DNA of 64,000 bases from Variovorax sp. CAN15 (GCF_030462475.1 NZ_JASMRZ010000005.1:1-64000), one strand, 5' to 3'; shown: positions 18,479 through 27,347, numbered from the stretch's first letter. The notes: generated by a model not told the origin, from the letters alone. Numbers and translations are program-made.

Positions 18479-19114
18479 CTATGGACACCCGTCGGGCTGG
18501 GTCGCTGAAAGTGTTCGGGCGGGATCGCACATACGGACTTGTCCCCCTACTGCAACGGTGACACGCAGCGGCCTGTCACCCGTCTTGGTGTCGCTCATCG
18601 CGATGTCGTACTGGGCGGCCTCGGCCTTGCACTTTGCGCCAGTGGGGCCTGGCGTCTCGTTCGTCACGAGGCGGCCGATGGAACTGAAGCAAAGCGCCGA
18701 TGCGACGTTGGATGACGTCTTGGGCCCCGTGATCGCCACGTTCGAGGCGACATCGAGCAGGATCCCCGCTTCCACGAACGTTGCGGTCGTGTCCGAGTCG
18801 GCTGGCACCACTGTGCTGATGGCCCAGTTGCTGCCGTTGGCCTTGGCTGTATAGGTGGTAGTGGTGGGGCTGTTGTCGGTCAAGGAGAAAACCACTTGCC
18901 GATTGCGCCGGGTGGCTTCGGTCTGCGCCTGCCGTAGAGCGTTCTGCAGCGAATCGCTGACCGTGCGGATCTTGTTGTTGCGCACCCAGCCGAGCATGGA
19001 CGGCGTAGCGAGCGCGGCGAGCAGGGCCATGATCGCCACAACCACGATCATCTCGACGAGTGTGAAGCCCAGAAGCCGGACCGGAGAGCGGCGGCCCATC
19101 ATGACGAGGGGCAT
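18479..19114 (-). CDS. fimT: GspH/FimT family minor pilin
   Basis: 211 aa from ATG 19114 (ATG at 19102 is also possible). The leader ends in LLG before FTLVEMIVVVAIMALLAALATPSM. The body NALRQAQTEATRRNRQVVFSL is the GspH/FimT/FimU signature. This minor pilin sits near the top of the priming complex. The start overlaps the pilE stop by about 16 bases, so translation is coupled. Confidence 0.88.
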   Translation of the reverse strand: MPLVMMGRRSPVRLLGFTLVEMIVVVAIMALLAALATPSMLGWVRNNKIRTVSDSLQNALRQAQTEATRRNRQVVFSLTDNSPTTTTYTAKANGSNWAISTVVPADSDTTATFVEAGILLDVASNVAITGPKTSSNVASALCFSSIGRLVTNETPGPTGAKCKAEAAQYDIAMSDTKTGDRPLRVTVAVGGQVRMCDPARTLSATQPDGCP

Positions 19115-19599
19115 GCTTGCCCCTTCTTGACGATCCAGGCGGTGGTGCAGGACGTCCAGCCCGACCATCCAGATGGCATTTTGGTCGTGGCTTGAGAGTT
19201 CGCGTGATCGACCGTAAAGACGACGTCCTTAGCAGGACCGCTTCCGGTTGCGGTGAGAAGGAAGCTGGTGTCACCCGTGTCGGTATCGCCGGCGCAACTC
19301 ACCACGAAGTTGCCGAAGGTGCGGGGCTTTGCGTCTGTGTTTTGACAAGGCGGAATAATCGTTCCGACCTTTTTGTACGTCCGGTTGTCCTGAAAGTACC
19401 TCTCCATGTTCGCCCGCATGGTCGCCAGCCCGTTGGTGGCGTCCACAACGTACCCTCGCCGTACGTAGTCCTGGTAGCTCGGGATAGCAATGGCTGCGAG
19501 CACACCGATGATCACCACCGTGATCATGATTTCAATCAGCGTGAAGCCGTGCGATCGGTCACGGCGGGCGATCCGGTTGCAAGCAGATTGCTGTTTCAT
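19099..19599 (-). CDS. pilE: Type IV minor pilin PilE
   Basis: 166 aa from MKQQSACNRIARRD; a longer in-frame extension overlaps the divergent gene's promoter and was rejected. After an 18-residue leader comes FTLIEIMITVVIIGVLAAIAIPSYQDYVRRG, then the YRRYV-type helix LATMRANMERYFQDNRTY that marks PilE. Two Cys pairs are visible, the last near the C-terminus (WTSCTT, GQACP). It is the first gene of the pilE-fimT-pilV-pilW-pilX-pilY1 operon. In Pseudomonas pilE comes last, so the order differs here. Confidence 0.88.
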   Translation of the reverse strand: MKQQSACNRIARRDRSHGFTLIEIMITVVIIGVLAAIAIPSYQDYVRRGYVVDATNGLATMRANMERYFQDNRTYKKVGTIIPPCQNTDAKPRTFGNFVVSCAGDTDTGDTSFLLTATGSGPAKDVVFTVDHANSQATTKMPSGWSGWTSCTTAWIVKKGQACPSS

Positions 19600-19756
19600 C
19601 AAAAGACACCTTTCAGACCGGCCGGCAGGGCCGGAAACGGGCGGGAAACAATTACACAAAGTTGTTAAAGGATGTCTCTGAATGTTTGTTTCTGCAAAAC
19701 CATCCGTCTCCTGGCAGTGACCTTTCGTCGGCAAGCGCCCCCGGCACAATGACCGG

Positions 19757-21463
19757 ATGACCTCCTGCGCAGCGCCCGCCAGTTCAGTTCTGCCCGCTTT
19801 CAAAGTTCTCGGTGTTGCGCGCGCAGGTTTCGTCGCCATACCTTTTCTTTGCCCCCTGGTTGCCGGTCCATCCGTGAGCGCGTGGCAATCCCTGGTTTCC
19901 TGGGCCTGCCTGGCAGGGTTGTTGTCGCTGGCTCCAGTCCACTCGCCTGCCCTCAGGGTTTGGGCATGGCTGGGTCTTGGGGGGGCTTTCGTCGCCCTTT
20001 CCGGTTGGTATGCGCTGCCTTCATGGGGGCCAGTTTGTCTTGCGATCGCGGGGGTCGCAGCAGCCGCGAGCGTGGGCAGTGGACTGGTGCGCGAAGGCTG
20101 TCTGGTCCCATCCTGGCTGGCCGCCGGCGTGCTCCTCGCCGGTCTCGTCAGCGGCGTGCTGGGCTTGTTGCAGTACTACGGCCATGCCGAGCCGCTCGCC
20201 CCGTGGACAAGCTCCCCCGCTCTCGGCCAGGCCTACGGCAACCTCCGCCAGCGCAACCAGTTCGCTACGCTGATCAGCATGGCGTGGATCGCGATGCTAT
20301 GGCTTCATGCCAAGCACCCCTCACCCCGTGCGAGGCGCGGATTGCTGGCTGCGGCACTGCTGTTGCTCATAGCGGCCGCAGCCTCGACATCCCGCACAGG
20401 ATTGCTGCAGTTGCTGGCTATCGTGGGCGTTGCGAGTTTCGTCGCGAGGCGCGAGCGCCGAGGCTGGCGCGCCGAAGCCGAAGACCGGATGAAGTTGCCC
20501 TCGCCCCTGCTTTTGCTGGCAACCATCCCCTGTTATTTCATCCTCGCCTGGCTGCTGCCTCAATTGCTGGGAGGCGCGGGCGGCGGCGTCGAGAGCATGC
20601 TGCAGCGCCTGCATACCGGCGCGCCCGATGACCACAGCCGGCTGGTCCTCTGGCGCAACGTGCTTTCGCTTATCGCAGAACATCCTTGGACCGGCTGGGG
20701 ATGGGGTGAGCTCAGCTTCGCGCATTACAGCACCCAATACGACGGGCCTCGGTTCGTCGAAATTCTGGACAACGCCCATAACCTACCGCTGCATTTCGCA
20801 GTGGAACTGGGCATTCCTGCCGCGGTATTCATCTGCGGCGGCTTCCTGTGGCTGGTGCTTGCTGCAGGACCCTGGTGCGAGCGCGACCCCACCCGACTGA
20901 TGGCGTGGGGCATGCTGGGCGCGATCGTGCTGCACAGCCTGCTCGAATACCCGCTCTGGTACGCGCCGTTCCAACTGGTCTTCGGCTTTTGCCTGGGCAT
21001 GCTGTGGCCAGCCAGGTCCAACCTTGCGATCCGGCCGGCGCTGTCGTCTCTCGCGGCGGGAGCCATGCTGCTGGTAGTTGGGTATGCCAGTTGGGAATAC
21101 ATCCGTGTCAGTCAGATTTACCTCCCGGCCGATGAGCGGCTGTCAGCCTTCAAGGAGAACACCCTTGCCAAAGTGAGGGGAACATGGCTCTTCGCCCGAC
21201 AGGCTGAGTTCGCGGAACTGACTCTCACCACCGTGACACCCGCGAACGCAACTGAGATGCATGCTCTTGCGCGTCGTGTGATCCATTTTTCGCCGGAGCC
21301 GCGTGTCATCGTCAAGCTGATCAAGAGCGCCGAATTGCTCGGCTTCAAGGAAGAATCCAAAGCGCAGGCGGAGCGCTTCAGCGATGCTTTTCCGCTCGAG
21401 TTCGCGCGTTGGCTGCGTCAAACCGGTTCCGAGTCTGGCTCCGGGGCGGTACCGCAACCGTGA
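19757..21463 (+). CDS. PglL/TfpO-like O-oligosaccharyltransferase (Wzy_C superfamily)
   Basis: 568 aa, polytopic, with about 11-12 hydrophobic segments and a soluble C-terminal tail of about 110 residues. The periplasmic loops carry the O-antigen-ligase/PglL motifs: NLRQRNQFATLISM near residue 160, HPWTGWGWGELSFAHY near 310, and NAHNLPLHFAVELGIP near 335 with the catalytic-type His. Such enzymes move a lipid-linked glycan onto pilins or other proteins. It is divergent from the pilE operon (about 160 bases between starts), which favours a pilin substrate, possibly one of the two pilins here. O-antigen ligase WaaL is the main alternative; context argues against it. Confidence 0.75.
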   Translation: MTSCAAPASSVLPAFKVLGVARAGFVAIPFLCPLVAGPSVSAWQSLVSWACLAGLLSLAPVHSPALRVWAWLGLGGAFVALSGWYALPSWGPVCLAIAGVAAAASVGSGLVREGCLVPSWLAAGVLLAGLVSGVLGLLQYYGHAEPLAPWTSSPALGQAYGNLRQRNQFATLISMAWIAMLWLHAKHPSPRARRGLLAAALLLLIAAAASTSRTGLLQLLAIVGVASFVARRERRGWRAEAEDRMKLPSPLLLLATIPCYFILAWLLPQLLGGAGGGVESMLQRLHTGAPDDHSRLVLWRNVLSLIAEHPWTGWGWGELSFAHYSTQYDGPRFVEILDNAHNLPLHFAVELGIPAAVFICGGFLWLVLAAGPWCERDPTRLMAWGMLGAIVLHSLLEYPLWYAPFQLVFGFCLGMLWPARSNLAIRPALSSLAAGAMLLVVGYASWEYIRVSQIYLPADERLSAFKENTLAKVRGTWLFARQAEFAELTLTTVTPANATEMHALARRVIHFSPEPRVIVKLIKSAELLGFKEESKAQAERFSDAFPLEFARWLRQTGSESGSGAVPQP

Positions 21464-21536
21464 AAGAAAAGCTGGAGTCGCTCAATCGTTTGAATATGTT
21501 GCCCATGTGTAATTAACCGCGCTGCCGCGATTGAGC

Positions 21537-22058
21537 TCATCGGCGCTGCTCATGCCCTCCGGTTGGGGGCAAATATTTCGAGAAATCCGGGGCGGTTGTT
21601 TTTTCAATCATGAATTGAATTTGCTGGCGGGCAATGAAATTCCCGAGAGCCGCAGATTTTGCAAGCCACATGATTGCCAAATTTGAGTCTTGAGAGACCC
21701 CGTGGCCATTTGCATGGCACTGGCCCAGCCATTGCATCGCATCTGGGTTTTGCTGTGTCGCGGCCAGTATAAACCAATAGGCTGCAGCGCCGAAGGAGCG
21801 GGCGACATAGAACATGGCACCAGCGTCATTTTGAGCCTCCGCCTCGCCACCGTCTGCCTTCAACAAAATTTCCCTATCCTCTTTGCTCATCGAGATAGGG
21901 ATTGATGCTGAAACGTCGGCAAGACATAGCATGGCGCGGCCTCGTGAGTCCTTGCCGATTTTTTTTATTGATCCGCTAGACACGCGGCGCCATAGCGTCC
22001 GCTTGCTGACGCCGGTCATTGCGATGGCTGCTTCTAAACTTATCTTATCCCTGTTCAC
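21537..22058 (-). CDS. DNA-binding HTH protein with Sel1-like repeats
   Basis: About 173 aa from a GTG at 22058; a TTG at 22079 is the other option. The N-terminus has a MerR/excisionase-like winged HTH (ISLEAAIAMTGVSKRTLWRRVSSGSIKK). The C-terminal half has two Sel1-type TPR units (AEAQNDAGAMFYVARSFGAAAYWF and AMQWLGQCHANGHGVSQ, with SNLAIMWLAKSAALGN). This pairs a DNA-binding module with a protein-binding module. The gene is AT-rich and lies divergently upstream of the second pilin, so a regulator of that pilin is plausible but unproven. Confidence 0.65.
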   Translation of the reverse strand: MNRDKISLEAAIAMTGVSKRTLWRRVSSGSIKKIGKDSRGRAMLCLADVSASIPISMSKEDREILLKADGGEAEAQNDAGAMFYVARSFGAAAYWFILAATQQNPDAMQWLGQCHANGHGVSQDSNLAIMWLAKSAALGNFIARQQIQFMIEKTTAPDFSKYLPPTGGHEQRR

Positions 22059-22219
22059 TCTTGCGATTGTAGAGTGCAAGGAATCGAGAAATTGTTAGCA
22101 GAATGATTCCACGCTAAATAATTTCTTCCCACTTGCTGCGGTGCTTCATAGATCCCACGGCCGGAGATAAATATTGCCAATTGCTAGCAGTTGTTGAATA
22201 TCTAACGGCTTCGAGGGTG

Positions 22220-22238
22220 TTGGGGCAATTGTGTCACC
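22220..22238 (+). promoter_or_regulatory. Activator-like element shared with pilin gene 1
   Basis: TTGGGGCAA followed by TTGTGTCAC is nearly identical to 9426-9444 upstream of pilin gene 1 (one inserted base). The sharing suggests a common activator, probably PilR. Confidence 0.45.
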
Positions 22239-22342
22239 CATTGGGTAATACTGGCGGTACCCAACTGATTGATGGTGTTGGCGCACGACGACCTGTGCCA
22301 GGGTGCTTCTTTTTGAGTGCCGCTTTGTGAAATTATTGTTTC

Positions 22343-22358
22343 TGGCACATCTTTTGGA
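22343..22358 (+). promoter_or_regulatory. Candidate sigma-54 promoter of pilin gene 2
   Basis: TGGCAC-N5-TTGGA matches the -24 box fully but has GG rather than GC at -12. It lies about 120 bases before the pilin start. It is weaker than the site of pilin gene 1. Confidence 0.35.
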
Positions 22359-22478
22359 TGAGTCTGCTCCAATAACTTGGCATCGGAAAGGAGGATGCGC
22401 GCGGGCACACGATGTGCATCCTGATTTTTGCCCATGTAGATGGATATGGGCAAATTAAATCAATCATCAGGGATGTAT

Positions 22479-23003
22479 ATGAACTGCCGCTCTTCTTTGT
22501 GCAAATCACAAAATGGTTTTAGCCTCATCGAATTAATGATCGTCGTGGCAATAATTGGCATATTGGCTGCGTTTGCCTTGCCGACTTACCAGGACTACAT
22601 AATTCGTACTCGCGTTGCTGAAGGCCTCGGCTTTGCAGCGGCAGCCAAGATAACAGTGGGAGAAAACATTGCCAATGCAGGCGGCCTCGGCATCACTAAC
22701 ACAGATTACTGCGCGGGAGTTACTACTCTTTCCGCATCAATAGGCCACGTTGCCTCACTATCATGTAGCGGCGATTCGGGTTCCATTGCCGTGACTATGA
22801 GTCCAGCGGCCAAGAGCGTTGTTGTAAAACTGGCTCCAAATAGCGTGGTTGTTGCTAGTAATACTGGCGGTACTGGCGGTACTGGCGGTACTGGCGGTAC
22901 TGGTGGTACTGACGGCGGGGGCACAATTGGCGCCATAACCTGGAAATGCACTACCGATAGCGCTTCCTATAAGTATGTCCCGGCGGAATGTCGAAAGTCC
23001 TAA
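22479..23003 (+). CDS. Type IV pilin, pilin gene 2, with Thr-Gly-Gly repeat
   Basis: 174 aa from ATG 22479, which has CAGG about 7 bases upstream; ATG 22473 is two codons earlier. Leader [13 protein letters not shown], then [27 protein letters not shown] with Glu5. Four Cys follow (DYCAG, LSCSG, WKCTT, AECRKS); the last two form the usual C-terminal loop. Before that loop lies a run of Thr-Gly-Gly units coded by a 9-bp tandem repeat. The gene and its surroundings are AT-rich relative to the genome. It is divergent from an HTH-Sel1 gene. Whether it is a second major pilin or a silent or variant copy is open. Confidence 0.9.
   Translation: MNCRSSLCKSQNGFSLIELMIVVAIIGILAAFALPTYQDYIIRTRVAEGLGFAAAAKITVGENIANAGGLGITNTDYCAGVTTLSASIGHVASLSCSGDSGSIAVTMSPAAKSVVVKLAPNSVVVASNTGGTGGTGGTGGTGGTDGGGTIGAITWKCTTDSASYKYVPAECRKS
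22863..22916 (+). repeat. 9-bp in-frame tandem repeat (Thr-Gly-Gly) in pilin gene 2
   Basis: Four exact ACTGGCGGT units, then ACTGGTGGT and ACTGACGGC. The period keeps the reading frame, so unit number can vary without breaking the pilin. Confidence 0.92.
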
Positions 23004-23041
23004 GAACTGGAGAGGGTGTGAGTAAAGTTTTTTGAGGGGGC

Positions 23042-23062
23042 GCCGGCAACTCTTGTGCCGGC
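23042..23062 (+). terminator. Hairpin after pilin gene 2
   Basis: GCCGGCA / TGCCGGC with a 7-base loop, about 40 bases past the pilin stop. The T-run is poor, so it may be a weak terminator or an mRNA end structure. Confidence 0.4.
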
Positions 23063-23139
23063 TCTTCATACTCGGCATACATGCTCTTGCTGGTCATCGT
23101 ATGCCTCACACACGAAATTCCTGACAGTCCCGTGTAGAC

Positions 23140-23270
23140 GTGACGACGCGGCTGCCGCGGTTCATCGACGATGTCTCTGGCGCCGAGCAGCCGTACTCCG
23201 CGTTCGGCTATCGTCTTCTTAACGAGATTCGAACGCCAGTTCGCTTGGCAAGCGGCTTAGTTCCGATGAT
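23140..23270 (+). pseudogene. Remnant of an IS3-type transposase C-terminus
   Basis: About 43 codons (LPRFIDDV, then PYSAFGYRLLNEI) resemble the C-terminal end of IS3-family transposases (FIDxVYN...RLHSALGYxSPxEFE). No other part of the element, no inverted repeats and no target duplication were found. It sits at the edge of the AT-rich pilin region, which fits past insertion activity. Confidence 0.4.
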
Positions 23271-23304
23271 CTCGGTGGACCGGTCGACGGGATTCACTCC
23301 TTGT

Positions 23305-23799
23305 TCAGGCGGTGCCTTGCCCAGCCACCCAACTCCCCGACTTCCCCCCAAGCTTCTCCAACACATGCACATCGGTAATCCGCATCCCCCGATCCACTGC
23401 CTTGCACATGTCGTAGATCGTCAGTAACGCCACCTGCACCGCGGTCAGCGCCTCCATCTCCACCCCCGTCGGCCCCACGGTCTCCACGGTCGCCGTGCAG
23501 GCCACCTGCGGCGCGCTCCCCGTATCGGCCAGCGCAAAGGCCACGGCGACCCGCGTCAGGGCCAGCGGGTGGCACAGGGGAATCAGGTCGCTCGTCTTCT
23601 TCGCCGCCTGAATGCCCGCGATGCGCGCGATGCCCAGCACGTCGCCCTTCTTCGCGGTGCCGGACTCGATCAGCGCGAGCGTCGCCGCCTGCATCTCGAT
23701 GCGGCCGGTGGCGACCGCCACGCGGTGGGTGGCGGGCTTGGCGGCCACGTCGACCATGTGGGCCTGGCCCTGGGCGTCAAAATGGGTGAGGGTGCTCAT
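23305..23799 (-). CDS. moaC: Cyclic pyranopterin monophosphate synthase (MoaC)
   Basis: 164 aa. It catalyses the second step of molybdenum cofactor synthesis, turning the MoaA product into cPMP. Family motifs are complete: [27 protein letters not shown], then [17 protein letters not shown] and [13 protein letters not shown] with the catalytic Lys and His region. The start at [11 protein letters not shown] is favoured because upstream codons overlap the divergent protease gene. It stands alone, without other moa genes. Confidence 0.96.
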   Translation of the reverse strand: MSTLTHFDAQGQAHMVDVAAKPATHRVAVATGRIEMQAATLALIESGTAKKGDVLGIARIAGIQAAKKTSDLIPLCHPLALTRVAVAFALADTGSAPQVACTATVETVGPTGVEMEALTAVQVALLTIYDMCKAVDRGMRITDVHVLEKLGGKSGSWVAGQGTA

Positions 23800-23862
23800 G
23801 GGTGAACGATCAGGTTGGACGTGCATCATACGAGCCCGAGCCACAGACGAGGAACGCCGCGC

Positions 23863-25419
23863 TTGACTCCCCAACGCCACTCCCAGAGCCAGCGGACGCC
23901 CGCCCTGCGGTCGTTGTACGCTAGTGTTTTGATAGCTTCCCAGGTGCTGCTGCCGGTGCCCGCGCTGGCGCAGATCCAGCAGGTACTGCCCGGCATGGGC
24001 GACGGCGGCGAGATGACCGCCAGCGCCGAGCGCCATCTCGGCGACCAGATCGCCCGCGAGCTCTACCGCGACACCGACTACATCGACGACCCGGTGATCG
24101 CCGCGTACGTACAGGGCATCTGGCAGCGCCTGCTGGTCGCAGCCCGCGCGCGCGGCGAGCTCACCCCGGAGCTCGACGAGCGCTTCGCCTGGACGATCCT
24201 GCTGGGCCGCGATCGCAACATCAACGCCTTCGCGCTGCCGGGCGGCTACTTGGGGCTCAACCTCGGGCTGGTGGCCGTGGTCGGCAGCCGCGACGAACTG
24301 GCCACGGTGCTCGGACACGAGCTCTCGCACGTCACGCAGCGCCACATCTCGCGGATCATGGCCAGGCAGGGCCGGCAGATGCCGTTGATGATCGCCGGCC
24401 TGATCCTCGGGATGATCGCGGCCGGCAAGAGCCGCAACGGCGATGCCGGCCAGGCCATGATCATGGGCAGCCAGGCGATGTTCGCGCAGAACCAGCTGAA
24501 CTTCTCGCGCGACATGGAGCGCGAGGCCGACCGCATCGGCTTCGGCGTGATGACGCAGGCCGGCTTCGCGCCGCAGGGCGCCGCCACGATGTTCGAGAAG
24601 CTGCAGTACGCAGCGCGCCTCAACGACAACGGCTCGTACCCCTACCTGCGCAGCCACCCGCTGACGACGGAGCGCATCTCCGACATGCAGGGCCGCTTCC
24701 AGTTCAACATGGACACGGTGCCACCGCAGCCGCTGGTCATGGATCACGCGATGATCGCCGCGCGCGCCCGCGTGCTGACGCGCCCTGGCGTGGACGTGCT
24801 GCGGCTGTGGATCGACTCGGCCTCCAGCGGCGAATTCGCGAAGAGCTCGCCGGCACAGCAGGCCGGCACGCTGTACGCAGCGGCGCTGTCGGCGAAAGAG
24901 ATGCGCGACTACAAGACCGCGCGCGCCCTGGCCGAGCGCCTTGTCGCGCGCGTGGCGGACGACCCTGCCGCGGCAAAGCAGGCACGCTGGCTCAGCGCGG
25001 AAATCGAACTCGCCGCGGGCGCTGCGCCCAAGGCGGCTGCCCTGCTCGATGCCAAGGCGAAGGAGCGGCCGGAGATGCTGCTGTCGGCCGAGGCGGCCAC
25101 GGCGATGCGCCAGCCCGCGCCGATGATTCCGGTGCTGCGCGACTGGGTGGCTGCCAATCCGCGCGACGCGACGGCATGGCGTGCGCTCAGCAATCTCTAC
25201 GGCGCCCAGAACGACACGCTGCGCGCGGTGCGCGCCGATGCCGAGGCGAACGTGGCGATCCTCGACTATCCGGCGGCGCGCGACCGCTTCAAGGCCGCGC
25301 AGGAGATCGTCCGCCAGTCCAAGGTGGTCGATCACTACGAGGCGTCGATCATCGACACCCGGGCTCGAGCCGTGGAAGTGCTGGTGAAGGAGCAGGCGGC
25401 GGAGCCGCCGCTGAAGTAG
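23863..25419 (+). CDS. M48-family periplasmic metalloprotease with TPR region (BepA/YfgC-like)
   Basis: 518 aa from a TTG with GAGGAA 8 bases upstream; longer in-frame starts at 23815 or 23821 are possible. A signal peptide ([17 protein letters not shown]) targets the periplasm. The zinc motif HELSH is near residue 153, and the third ligand Glu is in [11 protein letters not shown] near 225. The C-terminal 250 residues are helical repeats of TPR type. BepA-type proteins help assemble or degrade outer membrane proteins such as LptD. It is divergent from moaC. Confidence 0.85.
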   Translation: MTPQRHSQSQRTPALRSLYASVLIASQVLLPVPALAQIQQVLPGMGDGGEMTASAERHLGDQIARELYRDTDYIDDPVIAAYVQGIWQRLLVAARARGELTPELDERFAWTILLGRDRNINAFALPGGYLGLNLGLVAVVGSRDELATVLGHELSHVTQRHISRIMARQGRQMPLMIAGLILGMIAAGKSRNGDAGQAMIMGSQAMFAQNQLNFSRDMEREADRIGFGVMTQAGFAPQGAATMFEKLQYAARLNDNGSYPYLRSHPLTTERISDMQGRFQFNMDTVPPQPLVMDHAMIAARARVLTRPGVDVLRLWIDSASSGEFAKSSPAQQAGTLYAAALSAKEMRDYKTARALAERLVARVADDPAAAKQARWLSAEIELAAGAAPKAAALLDAKAKERPEMLLSAEAATAMRQPAPMIPVLRDWVAANPRDATAWRALSNLYGAQNDTLRAVRADAEANVAILDYPAARDRFKAAQEIVRQSKVVDHYEASIIDTRARAVEVLVKEQAAEPPLK

Positions 25420-25429
25420 CAGTGGGTTC

Positions 25430-25783
25430 TCAGCGCTTGGAAAGCAGTCCGCCCAGCGCGGACTCGATCAGCAGCCCCAGCACCGAATACAGCAGCGAGC
25501 CGATCAGCGCGGCCAAAAAGCCGTTGACGTGGAAGCCGCCCAGCAGGCCCGAGGCGGCCCAGAACAGCAGCGCGTTGATGACGAAGAGGAAGAGCCCCAG
25601 CGTGACGATGGTGACGGGCAGCGTCAGTATCACCAGCACCGGCCGCACGACCATGTTGAGCAGGCCGATCACCGCGGCGGCGATCAGCGCGGAGCCGAAG
25701 CTGTTGACCTGGACGCCGCTGTAGAGATAGGCGACCGCCAGCAGCGCCACGGCGCTGAGCAGCCATTTGAGGATGATCCGCAT
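25430..25783 (-). CDS. Phage-holin superfamily IV membrane protein (DUF360 type)
   Basis: 117 aa with four hydrophobic segments filling nearly the whole chain. It begins [24 protein letters not shown] and contains [22 protein letters not shown], the signature of this widespread bacterial family. Despite the name it is chromosomal and not evidence of a prophage; no phage genes are nearby. It converges on the M48 protease gene with 10 bases between stops. Confidence 0.85.
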   Translation of the reverse strand: MRIILKWLLSAVALLAVAYLYSGVQVNSFGSALIAAAVIGLLNMVVRPVLVILTLPVTIVTLGLFLFVINALLFWAASGLLGGFHVNGFLAALIGSLLYSVLGLLIESALGGLLSKR

Positions 25784-25817
25784 GGCGGCAGGATACCCCA
25801 GGGCCCGCAAAAGACAA

Positions 25818-25849
25818 CGAGCCCCGGTGCGTTGCCGCGCCGGGGCTCG
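25818..25849 (-). terminator. Terminator after the gene at 25877-26341
   Basis: CGAGCCCCGG and CCGGGGCTCG form a 10-bp stem. On the minus strand it is followed by a T-rich GTTGTCTTTT. Confidence 0.65.
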
Positions 25850-25876
25850 TCGGGGATGAGGTTTCTTCCTGCGGCC

Positions 25877-26341
25877 CTACTCGGCCAGCTCGTTCGCCAG
25901 CACCAGCAGCGCGCCCATGCCCATCACCGCGCCGGGAAAGGCCCAGCCCGACTGCTGGGGCGGCGTCTGGTCCGGCGTCACCGGCTCCAGGTCGACGCCG
26001 ACCTTCGGGCGGCGTGCATCGACCACGTGAATGGCCGAATGCTCGCGCTTGAGCTGGGCCGTCAGTTCGGCCAGCGGGCCCTTGGCCAGCACCGGCGTCA
26101 CCTGCCCGCCGTTGCGCTCCAGCAGCGGCGTCATCTGCGCCTGCACCTTGCTGAACCACTTGGCCCGCCAGTTCTCGCGCGCGCTGTGGCTCACCCACTT
26201 GCTGATGCGGTGCGTCATGCGCGGAGCGCAGGCCACGAGCACCCAATGGCGCGCCACGACACTGTTCGCATCCGGCGCCAGTTCGGCGAACTGCTCGCAG
26301 GCGTAGGTGACGTCGTCGACGTAAAGAATGATCTTTTCCAT
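25877..26341 (-). CDS. Conserved hypothetical protein with C-terminal membrane segment
   Basis: 154 aa starting MEKIILYVDDVTYACEQFAEL. The N-terminal part alternates beta and alpha (WVLVACAPRMTHRISKWVSHSAREN, then VLAKGPLAELTAQLKREHSAIHVVDARRP), like a small Rossmann-type or host-attachment/USP-like fold. A hydrophobic C-terminus (WAFPGAVMGMGALLVLANEL) could anchor it. It lies about 80 bases after the riboswitch-controlled terC and may share its transcript. No catalytic motif is apparent. Confidence 0.6.
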   Translation of the reverse strand: MEKIILYVDDVTYACEQFAELAPDANSVVARHWVLVACAPRMTHRISKWVSHSARENWRAKWFSKVQAQMTPLLERNGGQVTPVLAKGPLAELTAQLKREHSAIHVVDARRPKVGVDLEPVTPDQTPPQQSGWAFPGAVMGMGALLVLANELAE

Positions 26342-26420
26342 GGCGTGCTCCTTCAGGTAGTTAGAGTGGCAGAGACTGGTTTGGACGGGGAGTTCGTCGT
26401 GGGGCAATGAGCGCCGGCGT

Positions 26421-27170
26421 TCAGCCGGTCGTCACCGCCGGTTCCTCGTGCTTGTTGCGGGCGTTGCGCGCGGCCACCCACTTGCCGATCGCCAGCACCA
26501 GCAGCGCACCGAAGACGCCGGCTGCGTACTTGATCACGTCGGTCTGAGGCACCTTCGGCACCCAGGTCCAGGCGGCTGTGTTTGCCAGAGCCGGGTCGGA
26601 AACGGCCATCGTGCCGGCGATCCAGCCCAGCAGCATGCCGCCGGCCGTGATGATCATCGGGAACTTGTCCATCAGCTTGATGACCAGCTGGCTGCCCCAG
26701 ACGATGATCGGGATGCTCACGAGCAGGCCGAAGATGACGAGCGGCATCTGGTGGCTTTCGCCGGCGCCTTGGGCGGCGCCCGCAATGGCGATCACGTTGT
26801 CGACGCTCATCACGAGGTCGGCCACGATCACGGTCTTGACCGCGCCCCACAGCTTGTCGCTGCCGGAGATATTGCCATGGCCGTCGTCGTGTTCTGGGGC
26901 CAGCAGCTTGACGCCGATCCACAGCAGCAGGATCGCGCCCACCAGCTTCAGGAACGGGATGGCCAGCAGGGTCAGCGCGAAGAAGATCAGAACCACGCGC
27001 AGCGCGATCGCGCCCGCGGTACCCCACAGGATGCCTTGCGTGCGCTGGGCCGGCGGGAGCTTGCGGCAGGCCAGCGCGATCACCACGGCGTTGTCGCCGC
27101 CCAGCAGGATGTCGATCATGATGATCTGACCGACCGCGACCCAGAACTCCGGGGTCATGAACATTTCCAT
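26421..27170 (-). CDS. TerC-family membrane protein under Mn riboswitch control
   Basis: 249 aa from MEMFMTPEFWVAVGQ, with about seven membrane spans. Both TerC signatures are present (IDILLGGDNAVVIALACRK in TM1, VADLVMSVDNVIAIAGAAQ in the middle). A His/Asp-rich loop (PEHDDGHGN) lies near residue 95. An Mn2+ sensing yybP-ykoY aptamer precedes the gene. Known TerC members such as E. coli Alx export Mn2+ under the same riboswitch class, so Mn export is likely. It differs from the copy at 3984 in lacking any neighbouring metabolic operon. Confidence 0.92.
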   Translation of the reverse strand: MEMFMTPEFWVAVGQIIMIDILLGGDNAVVIALACRKLPPAQRTQGILWGTAGAIALRVVLIFFALTLLAIPFLKLVGAILLLWIGVKLLAPEHDDGHGNISGSDKLWGAVKTVIVADLVMSVDNVIAIAGAAQGAGESHQMPLVIFGLLVSIPIIVWGSQLVIKLMDKFPMIITAGGMLLGWIAGTMAVSDPALANTAAWTWVPKVPQTDVIKYAAGVFGALLVLAIGKWVAARNARNKHEEPAVTTG

Positions 27171-27314
27171 AGCTTTCCTCTTTTGTCTTCGCGCCCCTGT
27201 CTCTCCCTTCAGGGGTGACGACGGAAGGCGCATGTCTATGCGTTTCGATTCATCCCATGCGGGGTGGGTCGAAAGCGAGGAATGAAGGCCGGGTGACTCC
27301 GGGGCTTGCGAACG

Positions 27315-27347
27315 CTTCGACCAAACCTGCACAGGTTCAAATCGAAG
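27315..27347 (-). promoter_or_regulatory. Switching hairpin that competes with riboswitch stem P1
   Basis: On the minus strand CTTCGA and TCGAAG flank a perfect AACCTG/CAGGTT hairpin (27325-27338). The CTTCGA half is also the 3' strand of aptamer stem P1, so the two structures exclude each other. This is the likely expression platform. Confidence 0.6.

Larger units (their letters stand above)
22080..22472. other. AT-rich intergenic region between the HTH-Sel1 gene and pilin gene 2
   Basis: No coding sequence is recognised in this stretch of nearly 400 bases. It holds the activator-like element at 22220-22238 and the sigma-54-like site at 22343-22358. It must also contain the promoter of the divergent HTH-Sel1 gene. 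Confidence 0.6.

Noticed and set aside
22863-22916. CRISPR-like direct repeats
   Set aside because: Nine-base units with no spacers, in frame within a pilin gene; a coding tandem repeat.
25430-25783. Holin-family gene as a sign of a prophage
   Set aside because: The family is widespread as a chromosomal membrane protein and no phage structural, lysis or integrase genes are nearby.
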